NCBI GenBank assembly: GCA_947623455.1
Contig: OX392529.1
Location: 8,060,001 to 8,124,000 of the forward strand
DNA: 64,000 bases
Direction: 5' to 3'
DNA from: Mimachlamys varia
Taxonomy: Eukaryota; Mollusca; Bivalvia; Pectinida; Pectinidae
How positions within the stretch are numbered: position 1 is the stretch's first letter; every line of letters begins with the position of its first letter. This document shows, one piece after another, positions 33,774 through 47,394 of this stretch. Position numbers and translations under genes: made by a program. Below the pieces are notes generated by a model. That model saw nothing but the letters and a program-made list of their open reading frames with translations. It ran no database searches and was not told where the DNA came from.

Positions 33774-36700
33774 TCAAGGACAATGTTGTATGGGAACAAT
33801 ACCAAGGGCAATGTTGTATGGTAACAATACCAAGGGCAATGTTGTATGGTAACAATACCAAGGACAGTGTTGTATGGGAACAGTACAAAGGACAATGTTG
33901 TGTGGGAACAGTACAAAGGACAGTGTTGTATGGGAATAGTACAAAAGGACAGTGTTGTGTGGGAACAGAACAAAGGACAATGTTGTGTGGGAACAGTACA
34001 AAGGACAGTGTTGTATGGGAATAGTACAAAGGACAATGTTGTATAGGAACAATACAAAGGACAGTGTTGTATGGGAACAGAACAAAGGACAATGTTGTAT
34101 GGTAACAATACCAAGGTCAATGTTGTATGGTAACAATACCAAGGGCAATGTTGTATGGCAACAATACCAAGGACAATGTTGTATGGTAACAATACCAAGG
34201 ACAGTGTTGTATGGTAACAATACCAAGGACAGTGTTGTATGGGAACAGTACAAAGGACAATGTTGTGTGGGAACAATAGCAAAGGCAATGTTGTATGGTA
34301 ACAGTACAAAGGACAATGTTGTATGGGAACAGTAGAAAGGAAAATGTTGTATGGGAACAATACCAAGGACAATGTTGTATGGGATCAATACCAAGGGTAA
34401 TGTTGTATGGGAACAATACCAAGGGCAATGTTGTATGGTAACAATACCAAGGGCAATGTTGTATGGAAACAATACCAAGGGCAATGTTGTATGGTAACAA
34501 TACCAAGGACAGTGTTGTATGGGAATAGTACAAAGGACAATGTTGTATGGGAATAGTACAAAGGACAATGTTGTATGGTAACAATACCAAGGGCAATGTT
34601 GTATGGTAACAATACCAAGGGTAATGTTGTATGGTAACAATACCAAGGGCAATGTTGTATGGTAACAATACCAAGGGCAATGTTGTATGGGAACAATACC
34701 AAGGGCAATGTTGTATGGTAACAGTACCAAGGGCAATGTTGTATGGTAACAGTACCAAGGGCAATGTTGTATGGTAACAGTACCAAGGGCAATGTTGTAT
34801 GGTAACAGTACCAAGGGCAATGTTGTATGGGAACAATACCAAGGGCAATGTTGTATGGTAACAATACCAAGGGCAATGTTGTATGGTAACAATACCAAGG
34901 GCAATGTTGTATGGTAACAGTACCAAGGGCAATGTTGTATGGTAACAGTACCAAGGGCAATGTTGTATGGTAACAGTACCAAGGGCAATGTTGTATGGTA
35001 ACAATACCAAGGACAATGTTGTATGGTAACAATACCAAGGGCAATGTTGTATGGTAACAGTACCAAGGGCAATGTTGTATGGTAACAGTACCAAGGGCAA
35101 TGTTGTATGGTAACAGTACCAAGGGCAATGTTGTATGGTAACAATACCAAGGGCAATGTTGTATGGGAATAGTACAAAGGACAATGTTGTATGGGAATAG
35201 TACAAAGGACAATGTTGTATGGTAACAATACCAAGGGCAATGTTGTATGGGAATAGTACAAAGGACAATGTTGTATGGTAACAATACCAAGGGCAATGTT
35301 GTATGGGAATAGTACAAAGGACAATGTTGTATGGTAACAATACCAAGGACAATGTTGTATGGTAACAATACCAAGGGCAATGTTGTATGGTAACAATACC
35401 AAGGGCAATGTTGTATGGGAATAGTACAAAGGACAATGTTGTATGGGAATAGTACAAAGGACAGTGTTGTATGGTAACAATACCAAGGACAATGTTGTAT
35501 GGGAACAATACCAAGGGCAATGTTGTATGGGAATAGTACAAAGGACAATGTTGTATGGGAATAGTACAAAGGACAATGTTGTATGGTAACAATACCAAGG
35601 GCAATGTTGTATGGTAACAATACCAAGGGCAATGTTGTATGGGAATAGTACAAAGGAAAATGTTGTATGGGAACAGTACAAAGGACAGTGTTGTATGGGA
35701 ATAGTACAAAGGACCATGTTGTATGGTAACAATACCAAGGGCAATGGTGTATGGTAACAATACCAAGGGCAATGTTGTATGGGAATAGTACAAAGGAAAA
35801 TGTTGTATGGGAACAGTACAAAGGACAGTGTTGTGTGGGAACAATACAAAAAAACAATGTTGTGTGGGAACAGTACCTAAAACAATGTTGTATGGGAACA
35901 GAACAAAAGGCACCTGGCAATGTTGAATAGGAACATGACAAGGGACAATGTTGTATAGGAACATGACAAAAGACTATTTTTGTATATGAACAGTACAAAG
36001 GACAGTGTTGTGTGGGAACAATACCAAGGACAATGTTGTATGGGAACAGTACAAAGGACAATGTTGTATGGGAACAGTACAAAGAACGATGTTGTACGGG
36101 AACAGTACAAAAGGGCAATGTTGTATGGGAACAATACCAAGGTCAATGTTGTATGGGAACAGTACAAAGGACAATGTTGTATGGGAACAGTACAAAAGGG
36201 CAATGTTGTATGAGAACATTACCAAGGACAGTGTTGTATGGGAACAATACCAAGGACAATGTTGTATGGGAACAGTACCAAGGACAATGTTGTATGGGAA
36301 CAATACAAAGGACAATGTTGTATGGGAACAATACCAAGGACAATGTTGTATGGGAACATTACCAAGGACAATGTTGTATGGGAACATTACCAAGGGCAAT
36401 GTTGTATGGTAACAATACCAAAGGCAATGTTGTATGGTAACAATACCAAGGACAATGTTGTATGGGACCAGTACAAAGAACAGTGTTGTATGGGAACATT
36501 ACCAAGGACAATGTTGTATGGTAACAATACCAAGGACAGTGTTGTATGGGAACAATACCAAGGGCAATGTTGTATGGTAACAATACCAAGGACAATGTTG
36601 TATGGTAACAATACCAAGGACAATGTTGTATGGGAACAATACCAAGGACATTGTTGTATGGGAACAGTACAAAGGACAATGTTGTATGGTAACAATACCA

Positions 36701-38760
36701 AGGGCAATGTTGTATGGGAACAGTACAAAAGGGCAATGTTGTATGGGAACAATACCAAGGACAATGTTGTATGGGAACAATACCAAGGACAGTGTTGTAT
36801 GGGAACAGTACAAAGGACAATGTTGTATGGTAACAATACCAAGGGCAATGTTGTATGGGAACAGTACAAAAGGGCAATGTTGTATGGGAACAATACCAAG
36901 GACAATGTTGTATGGGAACAATACCAAGGGCAATGTTGTATGGTAACAATACCAAGGACAGTGTTGTATGGGAACAGTACAAAGGACAATGTTGTATGGG
37001 AACAATACCAAGGGCAATGTTGTATGGGAACAGTACAAAAGGGCAATGTTGTATGGGAACAGAACAAAGGACAATGTTGTGTGGGAACAGTACAAAGGAC
37101 AAAGTTGTATGGTAACAATACCAAGGACAATGTTGTATGGTAACAATACCAAGGGCAATGTTGTATGGGAACAATACCAAGGACAGTGTTGTATGGGAAC
37201 AGTACAAAGGACAATGTTGTATGGTAACAATACCAAGGGCAATGTTGTATGGTAACAATACCAAGGACAGTGTTGTATGGTAACAATACAAAGAACAGTG
37301 TTGTATGGGAACAATACCAAGGACAATGTTGTATGGTAACAATACCAAGGTCAATGTTGTATGGTAACAATACCAAGGGCAATGTTGTATGGTAACAATA
37401 CCATGGGCAATGTTGTATGGTAACAATACCAAGGGCAATGTTGTATGGTAACAATACCAAGGACAATGTTGTATGGTAACAATACCAAGGACAGTGTTGT
37501 ATGGTAACAATACCAAGGACAGTGTTGTATGGGAACAGTACAAAGGACAATGTTGTGTGGGAACAGTACAAAGGACAATGTTGTATGGGAACAATACCAA
37601 AGGCAATGTTGTATGGTAACAGTACAAAGGACAATGTTGTATGGGAACAATACCAAGGACAATGTTGTATGGTAACAATACCAAGGGCAATGTTGTATGG
37701 TAACAATACCAAGGGCAATGTTGTATGGTAACAATACCAAGGGAAATGTTGTATGGGAACAATACCAAGGACAATGTTGTATGGTAACAATACCAAGGGC
37801 AATGTTGTATGGTAACAATACCAAGGGCAATGTTGTATGGGAACAATACCAAGGGCAATGTTGTATGGTAACAATACCAAGGGCAATGTTGTATGGTAAC
37901 AATACCAAGGGCAATGTTGTATGGGAATAGTACAAAGGACAATGTTGTATGGGAATAGTACAAAGGACAGTGTTGTATGGGAACAGTAAAAAAGGACAAT
38001 GTTGTATGGGAATAGTACAAAGGACAATGTTGTATGGTAGCAATACCAAGGGCAATGTTGTATGGTAACAATACAAAGGGCAATGTTGTATGGTAACAAT
38101 ACCAAGGGCAATGTTGTATGGGAATAGTACAAAGGACAATGTTGTATGGGAATAGTACAAAGGACAGTGTTGTATGGGAATAGTACAAAGGACAGTGTTG
38201 TATGGTAACAATACCAAGGGCAATGTTGTATGGGAACAATACCAAGGGCAATGTTGTATGGGAATAGTACAAAGGACAATGTTGTATGGGAATAGTACAA
38301 AGGACAATGTTGTATGGTAACAATACCAAGGGCAATGTTGTATGGTAACAATACCAAGGGCAATGTTGTATGGGAATAGTACAAAGGACAATGTTGTATG
38401 GGAATAGTACAATAGACAGTGTTGTATGGTAACAATACCAAGGGCAATGTTGTATGGTAACAATACCAAGGGCAATGTTGTATGGTAACAATACCAAGGG
38501 CAATGTTGTATGGGAATAGTACAAAGGAAAATGTTGTATGGGAACAGTACAAAGGACAGTGTTGTGTGGGAACAATACAAAAAAACAATGTTGTGTGGGA
38601 ACAGTACCTAAAACAATGTTGTATGGGAACAGAACAAAAGGCACCTGGCAATGTTGAATAGGAACATGACAAGGGACAATGTTGTATAGGAACATGACAA
38701 AAGACTATTTTTGTATATGAACAGTACAAAGGACAGTGTTGTGTGGGAACAATACCAAGG
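33774..38760. repeat. 2.73 kb higher-order duplication in the 28 bp array
   Basis: The irregular landmark CACCTGGCAATGTTGAATAG occurs at 35911 and 38642, 2,731 bp apart, each time inside the same order of odd units (AGACTATTTTTGTATATGAA downstream, ACAAAAAAACAATGTTG upstream). A large block was therefore duplicated, although the internal unit counts of the copies differ. Confidence 0.75.
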
Positions 38761-39599
38761 ACAATGTTGTATGGGAACAGTACAAAGGACAATGTTGTAT
38801 GGGAACAATACCAAGAACGATGTTGTACGGGAACAGTACAAAAGGGCAATGTTGTATGGGAACAATACCAAGGACAATGTTGTATGGTAACAATACCAAG
38901 GACAATGTTGTATGGGAACAGTACGAAAATGCAATGTTATATGGGAACAGTACAAAGGATAGTTTTGTATGGTAACAATACCAGGGGCAATGTTGTATGG
39001 TAACAATACCAAGGACAATGTTGTATGGGAACAGTATGAAAATGCAATGTTATATGGGAACAGTACAAAGGACAGTGTTGTATGGTAACAATACCAGGGG
39101 CAATGTTGTATGGTAACAATACCAAGGACAATGTGGTATGGGAACAGTACAAAGGACAGTGTTGTATGGTAACAATACCAGGGGCAATGTTGTATGGTAA
39201 CAATACCAGGGGCAATGTTGTATGGTAACAATACCAAGGACAATGTGGTATGGGAACAGTACAAAGGACAGTGTTGTATGGGAACAGTACAAAGGACAAT
39301 GTTGTATGGGAACAGTACAAAGGACAATGTTGTATGGGAACAGTACAAAGGACAATGTTGAATGGGAACAATACCAAGGTCAATGTTGTATGGGAACAAT
39401 ACCAAGGACAATGTTGTGTGGGAACAGTACAAAGGACAATGTTGTATGGGAACAATACCAATGACAATGATGTATGGGAACAGTACAAAGGACAGTGTTG
39501 TGTGGGAACAGTACCAAGGTCAATGTTGTATGGGAACAATACCAAGGACAATGTTGTGTGGGAACAGTACAAAGAACAGTGTTGTATGGGAACAGTACA

Positions 39600-42500
39600 A
39601 AGGACAATGATGTATGGGAACAGTGCAAAGAACAGTGTTGTATGGGAACAGTACAAAGGACAATGATGTATGGGAACAGTGCAAAAGGCAATGTTGTGTG
39701 GGAACAATACCAAGGACAATGTTGTATGGGAACAGTACGAAAATGCAATGTTATATGGGAACAGTACAAAGGACAGTGTTGTATGGGAATAGTACAAAGG
39801 ACAGTGTTGTATGGGAATAGTACAAAGGACAGTGTTGTATGGGAACAGTACAAAGGACAATGTTATATGGGAACAGTACAAAGGACAGTGTTGTATGGGA
39901 ATAGTACAAAAGAAAATGTTGTATGGTAAACGTACAAAAGGACAATGTTGAATAGGAACATGGCAAAGGACAATTATGTATAGGAACAGTACAAAAGGAC
40001 AATGTTGAATAGGAACATGACAAATGACAACGTTGTATAGGAACATGACAAATGACAATGCTGTATAGGAACATGACAAATGACAATGTTGTATAGGAAC
40101 ATGACAAATGACAATGTTTGTATATGAACATGACAAATGACAATGCTGTATAGGAACATGACAAATGACAATGTTGTATAGGAACATGACAAATGACAAT
40201 GTTTGTATATGAACATGACAAATGACAATGTTTGTATATGAACATGACAAAGGACAATGTTGTATATGAACATGACAAATGACAATGTTTGTATATGAAC
40301 ATGACAAATGACAATGTTGTATAGGAACATGACAAAGAACAATGTCGTATAGGAACATGACAAAGGACAATGTTGTATAGGAACATGACAAAGGACAATG
40401 TTGTATAGGAACATGACAAATGACAATGTTTGTATATGAACATAACAAAGGACAATGTTGTATAGGAACATGACAAATGACAATGTTGTATATGAACATG
40501 ACAAATGACAATGTTTGTATATGAACATGACAAATGACAATGTTGTATAGGAACATGACAAATGACAATGTTGTATAGGAACATGACAAAGGACAATGTT
40601 GTATAGGAACATGACAAATGACAATGTTGTATATGAACATAACAAATGACAATGTTGTATAGGAACATGACAAATGACAATGTTGTATAGGAACATGACA
40701 AATGACAATGTTGTATAGGAACATGACAAATGACAATGTTGTATAGGAAAATGCCAAAGGATAATGTTTTATATGAACATGACAAATGACAATGTTTGTA
40801 TATGAACATGACAAAGGACAATGTTGTATAGGAACATGACAAAGGATAATGTTTTATATGAACATGACAAATGACAATGTTTGTATATGAACATGACAAA
40901 GGACAATGTTGTATATGAACATGACAAAGGACAATATTGTTTGGGAACATAACAAATGACAATGTTGTATATGAACATGACAAATGACAATGTTGTATAG
41001 GAACATGACAAATGACAATGTTTGTATATGAACAGACAAATGCCAATGTTGTATATGAACATGACAAAATGACAATGTTGTATTGGAATATGACATAGGA
41101 CAATGTTGTATTGGAACATGACAAATGACAATGATGTATGGGAACAGTGCAAAGAACAGTGTTGTATGGGAACAGTACAAAGGACAATGATGTATGGGAA
41201 CAGTGCAAAAGGCAATGTTGTGTGGGAACAATACCAAGGACAATGTTGTATGGGAACAGTACGAAAATGCAATGTTATATGGGAACAGTACAAAGGACAG
41301 TGTTGTATGGGAATAGTACAAAGGACAGTGTTGTATGGGAATAGTACAAAGGACAGTGTTGTATGGGAACAGTACAAAGGACAATGTTATATGGGAACAG
41401 TACAAAGGACAGTGTTGTATGGGAATAGTACAAAAGAAAATGTTGTATGGTAAACGTACAAAAGGACAATGTTGAATAGGAACATGGCAAAGGACAATAA
41501 TGTATAGGAACAGTACAAAAGGACAATGTTGAATAGGAACATGACAAATGACAACGTTGTATAGGAACATGACAAATGACAACGTTGTATAGGAACATGA
41601 CAAATGACAATGCTGTATAGGAACATGACAAATGACAATGTTGTATAGGAACATGACAAATGACAATGTTTGTATATGAACATGACAAATGACAATGCTG
41701 TATAGGAACATGACAAATGACAATGTTTGTATATGAACATGACAAATGACAATGTTTGTATATGAACATGACAAAGGACAATGTTGTATATGAACATGAC
41801 AAATGACAATGTTTGTATATGAACATGACAAATGACAATGTTGTATAGGAACATGACAAAGAACAATGTCGTATAGGAACATGACAAAGGACAATGTTGT
41901 ATAGGAACATGACAAATGACAATGCTGTATAGGAACATGACAAATGACAATGTTGTATAGGAACATGACAAATGACAATGTTTGTATATGAACATGACAA
42001 ATGACAATGTTTGTATATGAACATGACAAAGGACAATGTTGTATATGAACATGACAAATGACAATGTTTGTATATGAACATGACAAATGACAATGTTGTA
42101 TAGGAACATGACAAAGAACAATGTCGTATAGGAACATGACAAAGGACAATGTTGTATAGGAACATGACAAAGGACAATGTTGTATAGGAACATGACAAAT
42201 GACAATGTTTGTATATGAACATAACAAAGGACAATGTTGTATAGGAACATGACAAATGACAATGTTGTATATGAACATGACAAATGACAATGTTTGTATA
42301 TGAACATGACAAATGACAATGTTGTATAGGAACATGACAAATGACAATGTTGTATAGGAACATGACAAAGGACAATGTTGTATAGGAACATGACAAATGA
42401 CAATGTTGTATATGAACATAACAAATGACAATGTTGTATAGGAACATGACAAATGACAATGTTGTATAGGAACATGACAAATGACAATGTTGTATAGGAA

Positions 42501-44440
42501 CATGACAAATGACAATGTTGTATAGGAAAATGCCAAAGGATAATGTTTTATATGAACATGACAAATGACAATGTTTGTATATGAACATGACAAAGGACAA
42601 TGTTGTATAGGAACATGACAAAGGATAATGTTTTATATGAACATGACAAATGACAATGTTTGTATATGAACATGACAAAGGACAATGTTGTATATGAACA
42701 TGACAAAGGACAATATTGTTTGGGAACATAACAAATGACAATGTTGTATATGAACATGACAAATGACAATGTTGTATAGGAACATGACAAATGACAATGT
42801 TTGTATATGAACAGACAAATGCCAATGTTGTATATGAACATGACAAAATGACAATGTTGTATTGGAATATGACATAGGACAATGTTGTATTGGAACATGA
42901 CAAATGACAATGATGTATGGGAACAGTGCAAAGAACAGTGTTGTATGGGAACAGTACAAAGGACAATGATGTATGGGAACAGTGCAAAAGGCAATGTTGT
43001 GTGGGAACAATACCAAGGACAATGTTGTATGGGAACAGTACGAAAATGCAATGTTATATGGGAACAGTACAAAGGACAGTGTTGTATGGGAATAGTACAA
43101 AGGACAGTGTTGTATGGGAATAGTACAAAGGACAGTGTTGTATGGGAACAGTACAAAGGACAATGTTATATGGGAACAGTACAAAGGACAGTGTTGTATG
43201 GGAATAGTACAAAAGAAAATGTTGTATGGTAAACGTACAAAAGGACAATGTTGAATAGGAACATGGCAAAGGACAATAATGTATAGGAACAGTACAAAAG
43301 GACAATGTTGAATAGGAACATGACAAATGACAACGTTGTATAGGAACATGACAAATGACAACGTTGTATAGGAACATGACAAATGACAATGCTGTATAGG
43401 AACATGACAAATGACAATGTTGTATAGGAACATGACAAATGACAATGTTTGTATATGAACATGACAAATGACAATGCTGTATAGGAACATGACAAATGAC
43501 AATGTTTGTATATGAACATGACAAATGACAATGTTTGTATATGAACATGACAAAGGACAATGTTGTATATGAACATGACAAATGACAATGTTTGTATATG
43601 AACATGACAAATGACAATGTTGTATAGGAACATGACAAAGAACAATGTCGTATAGGAACATGACAAAGGACAATGTTGTATAGGAACATGACAAAGGACA
43701 ATGTTGTATAGGAACATGACAAATGACAATGTTTGTATATGAACATAACAAAGGACAATGTTGTATAGGAACATGACAAATGACAATGTTGTATATGAAC
43801 ATGACAAATGACAATTTTTGTATATGAACATGACAAATGACAATGTTGTATAGGAACATGACAAATGACAATGTTGTATAGGAACATGACAAAGGACAAT
43901 GTTGTATAGGAACATGACAAATGACAATGTTTTATATGAACATAACAAATGACAATGTTGTATAGGAACATGACAAATGACAATGTTGTATAGGAACATG
44001 ACAAATGACAATGTTGTATAGGAACATGACAAATGACAATGTTGTATAGGAAAATGCCAAAGGATAATGTTTTATATGAACATGACAAATGACAATGTTT
44101 GTATATGAACATGACAAAGGACAATGTTGTATAGGAACATGACAAAGGATAATGTTTTATATGAACATGACAAATGACAATGTTTGTATATGAACATGAC
44201 AAAGGACAATGTTGTATATGAACATGACAAAGGACAATATTGTTTGGGAACATAACAAATGACAATGTTGTATATGAACATGACAAATGACAATGTTGTA
44301 TAGGAACATGACAAATGACAATGTTTGTATATGAACAGACAAATGCCAATGTTGTATATGAACATGACAAAATGACAATGTTGTATTGGAATATGACATA
44401 GGACAATGTTGTATTGGAACATGACAAATGACAATGTTTG
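39600..44440. repeat. 1.5-1.78 kb higher-order repeats in the 28 bp array
   Basis: A block with a family 1 patch (CGAAAATGCAATGTTATATG at about 39739, 41261 and 43040) followed by family 2 units is present three times. Offsets are 1,524 and 1,779 bp. The second and third copies appear identical over at least 600 bp (40769-41377 against 42548-43156 give identical translations), so this is recent unequal exchange. Confidence 0.85.
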
Positions 44441-45398
44441 TATAGGAACATGACAAATGACAATGTTTGTATATGAACATGACAAAAGACAATGTTGTAT
44501 TGTAACATGGGAAAGGGCAATGTTGTATATGAACATGACAAAAGACAACGTTGTATAGGAACATGACAAATGACAATGCTGTATATGAACATGACAAAAG
44601 ACAATGTTGTATTGTAACAAGACAAAGGACAACGTTGTATAGGAACATGACAAATGACAATGTTGTATATGAACATGACAAAAGACAATGTTGTATTGTA
44701 ACCTGACAAAGGACAACGTTGTATAGGAACATGACACATGACAATGTTGTATATGAACATGACAAATGACAATGTTGTATATGAACATGACAAATGACAA
44801 TGTTGTTAAGGAACATGCCAAAGGACAATGTTGTATATGAACATGACAAATGACAATGTTTGTATATGAACATGACAAAAGACAATGTTGTATATGAACA
44901 TGACTAAGGACAATATTGTATAGGAACATGACAAACGACATAGTTGTATATGAACATGACAAATGACAATGTTTGTATATGAACATGACAAAGGACAATG
45001 TTGTATAGGAACATGACAAAGGACAATGTTGTATAGGAACATGACAAAGGACAATGTTTGTATAGGAACATGACAAATGACAATGTTTGTATATGAACAT
45101 GACAAAGGACAATGTTGTATAGGAACAAGACAAAGGACAATGTTTGTATATGAACATGACAAAGGAAAACGTTGTATAGGAACATGAAAAAGGACAATAT
45201 TGTTTGGGAATATAACAAATGACAATGTTGTATAGGAACATGACAAATGACAATGTTGTATATGAACATGGCAAAGGACAATATTGTTTGGGAACATAAC
45301 AAATGACAATGTTGCATATGAACATGACAAATGACAATGTTGTATTGGTACATATTAAAGGACAATGTGTTATGGAAATTAACAAAGGACAATGTTTG

Positions 45399-45734
45399 AT
45401 ATTTACAGTCTACACTGACATTCATTCGATAACCATTGCACTGCAAACTAGAGTTATTTTCCAATAACTATACTTGAGAACGTTCAAAAATTCCATGACG
45501 TTGACAACAATACATGTGGGCGGAGCTATGCAAATTATCCCGTTCGAATCACAATTGTATGACGTCATTAACAGTTGACATGGGCGGAGCTAGCTACGGC
45601 TTGTGCAAACTTCATGCTGTTACATTTATTGAACCGTTTTCACGTTTGAAATTTTTGAAATGAAATATATGTCCGCAGATGGGGCTAAATTGAACAGAAA
45701 GTTATGACCCATTTACAGAAAAATACTGTAAATA
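45399..45734. other. Intergenic with duplicated GGGCGGAGCTA module
   Basis: GTTGACA..ACATG(T)GGGCGGAGCTA occurs twice, about 45500-45526 and 45573-45593. Nearby are ATGCAAAT and a CRE palindrome at about 45560. This looks promoter-like but could equally be part of a mobile element. No gene. Confidence 0.4.
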
Positions 45735-45892
45735 TAAGGATTAACCTTTGATTTTGTTTAGTTTATGAGATAATAAATCCAATGGAACAGTCGGTAAATT
45801 TAACGTAAACGCTTCGCGTTTACGCAATTTACCTCGTGCTCCATTGGATTTATGATCTCATAAACTAAACAAAATCAAAGGTTAATCCTTAA
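45735..45892. repeat. Long near-perfect hairpin, about 158 bp
   Basis: TAAGGATTAACCTTTGATTT at the left is the complement of the right end, and pairing continues through GTTTAGTTTATGAGAT and AAATCCAATGGA to a central CGTAAACG/CGTTTACG palindrome. A foldback MITE is most likely. Confidence 0.85.
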
Positions 45893-46507
45893 ATAACGTA
45901 ACAAAGGACATTGCATGAGAACGTAACAAAGGACATTGCATAAGAACGTAAACATGTATTGTTCAGATGTCACGTGTTTAAACCCGGATATGAGTTTTCC
46001 TCTTGAATATTGATTAAAAAACTACTTAAGTCGCATCCAAACATGTGTCCAATTTCACCTTTTGGTTCAATAATCCTCAGTAAAACCTATAAATATATTT
46101 CTCTCATGTCTATGTGTGTAATACTGGCCTGTCTAGGGCAATACACATATGATCGCTGTGGTTGTATTACACCCCTACCCATGCAATACAGCCACCGCGT
46201 GACGTCACAATGGCGCAACAATGTCGTGACGTCACGAGTTCGGTAAAATCTGATGCCGAAAAAAGAAAAATGGCGACGTGATGAAATTAAAACCTTTCAC
46301 GATATTTTAACCGTATACATTAGAAAGCTGAGATTATTTTTTCTGCGCAAACTATGTTTGCAAATATGGGGTATGCTCGATCTCACTGTATCATTTGTTT
46401 TCGTCAAAAAAATTCAAGGAAAAATTTGATATTTTCAAAATTGTGGCCAGTCAAAAGTATTTTCATGTTTTTTTAGCTTATTCGGGTAGTTGAAATGAGA
46501 GAAAAAT
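45893..46507. other. Intergenic with paired CRE palindromes
   Basis: Two perfect GTGACGTCAC palindromes sit at 46199-46208 and 46226-46235, 27 bp apart. No gene is recognised around them. Confidence 0.5.
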
Positions 46508-46659
46508 ACTCTTTCATGACCAGAGGTGTAAGATAGGGAAATTCCACCCTCGGGATTTTCAAATTTGGCAAAACCCTCGGCAAAGCCTCGGGTTTTACCA
46601 AATTTGAAAACCCCTCGGGTGGAATTTCCCTATCTTACACCTCTGGTCATGAAAGAGTC
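46508..46659. repeat. Long near-perfect hairpin, about 73 bp arms
   Basis: ACTCTTTCATGACCAGAGGT at the left is matched by its complement at the right end (46640-46659). Pairing continues through AAGATAGGGAAATTCCA and AAATTTGG to a short loop near 46583. It is a foldback MITE or hairpin RNA source. Confidence 0.87.
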
Positions 46660-47394
46660 TTATAATCTGTCATGTTTATATTTATCGACAACCAAATTAC
46701 TTTAGTCACAAACATTTGACACTTTCCTTTAAGGAAATTAAAAATATTGAGAAATGAATGCGTGTTCACAGTGATGCGGATTTTATTGTGCACCCGTCAA
46801 ACTACTGATGTATATATCACGCCCTCTACTGTTACTCAGAACATCATATCAATACCGGATACGTAGTACTGGTCTGACTAGATCTTAACATCAAGGTAAC
46901 CCTCATTACTGACGCTATCAAGTATAACGCAGCAGTGAGCGTGACAACCGCCATCGTAATATACGATAATGTACGGGTGTGTTAGCCACTACCCGGACTC
47001 GCCACCCAGTACATTACAGGGTGGTGTCATTGACAAAAATGTCAAGCTTAATAACCGAGTTATGCACTTATGCAGTGCTTGGATACATCTCCTTCACCCT
47101 CGACAGATATTCGATATTTACCTGTTGCCTGCCCTTGAGGTCTATATTGGTAGACTTCTGCCTCTTCGCCATATGCATTCTTTCGGTGACTTAACGATTC
47201 GATAAGATACCGAGTATAACTGGTATTTTAAGCTTTCCATTGTTTTATTGCAAGGTGTATTTCCTTGTATATGTTATACATTCTACTACATTTACAACCT
47301 TATTGCACTTCTTTTCGTCAATAGCAATGCATCGTATTCGACCTTGCCAATGAGTGCATTTTTAAACAGACCAAATATAAGAGGTGAAAAAGTG
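46660..47394. other. Intergenic, no gene recognised
   Basis: AT-rich sequence with short open frames only. The frame at 46969-47205 has no family signature or splice support. Confidence 0.4.

Larger units (their letters stand above)
32703..45398. repeat. 12.7 kb minisatellite, 28 bp unit, about 450 copies
   Basis: The core ACAATGTTGTAT is shared by two unit families. Family 1 (most of 32.7-39.9 kb) has GGGAACAGTACAAAGG or GGTAACAATACCAAGG before the core. Family 2 (most of 39.95-45.4 kb) has AGGAACATGACAAATG. The unit is stop-free in most frames on both strands, and 28 is one more than a multiple of three, so frames rotate and give huge overlapping open frames (up to about 820 codons). They have no gene signals. 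Higher-order duplications are described separately. Confidence 0.97.

Noticed and set aside
33774..38849. Open frames of 600-820 codons in the 28 bp array
   Set aside because: Same explanation: unit without stops, length not a multiple of three, overlapping frames on both strands.
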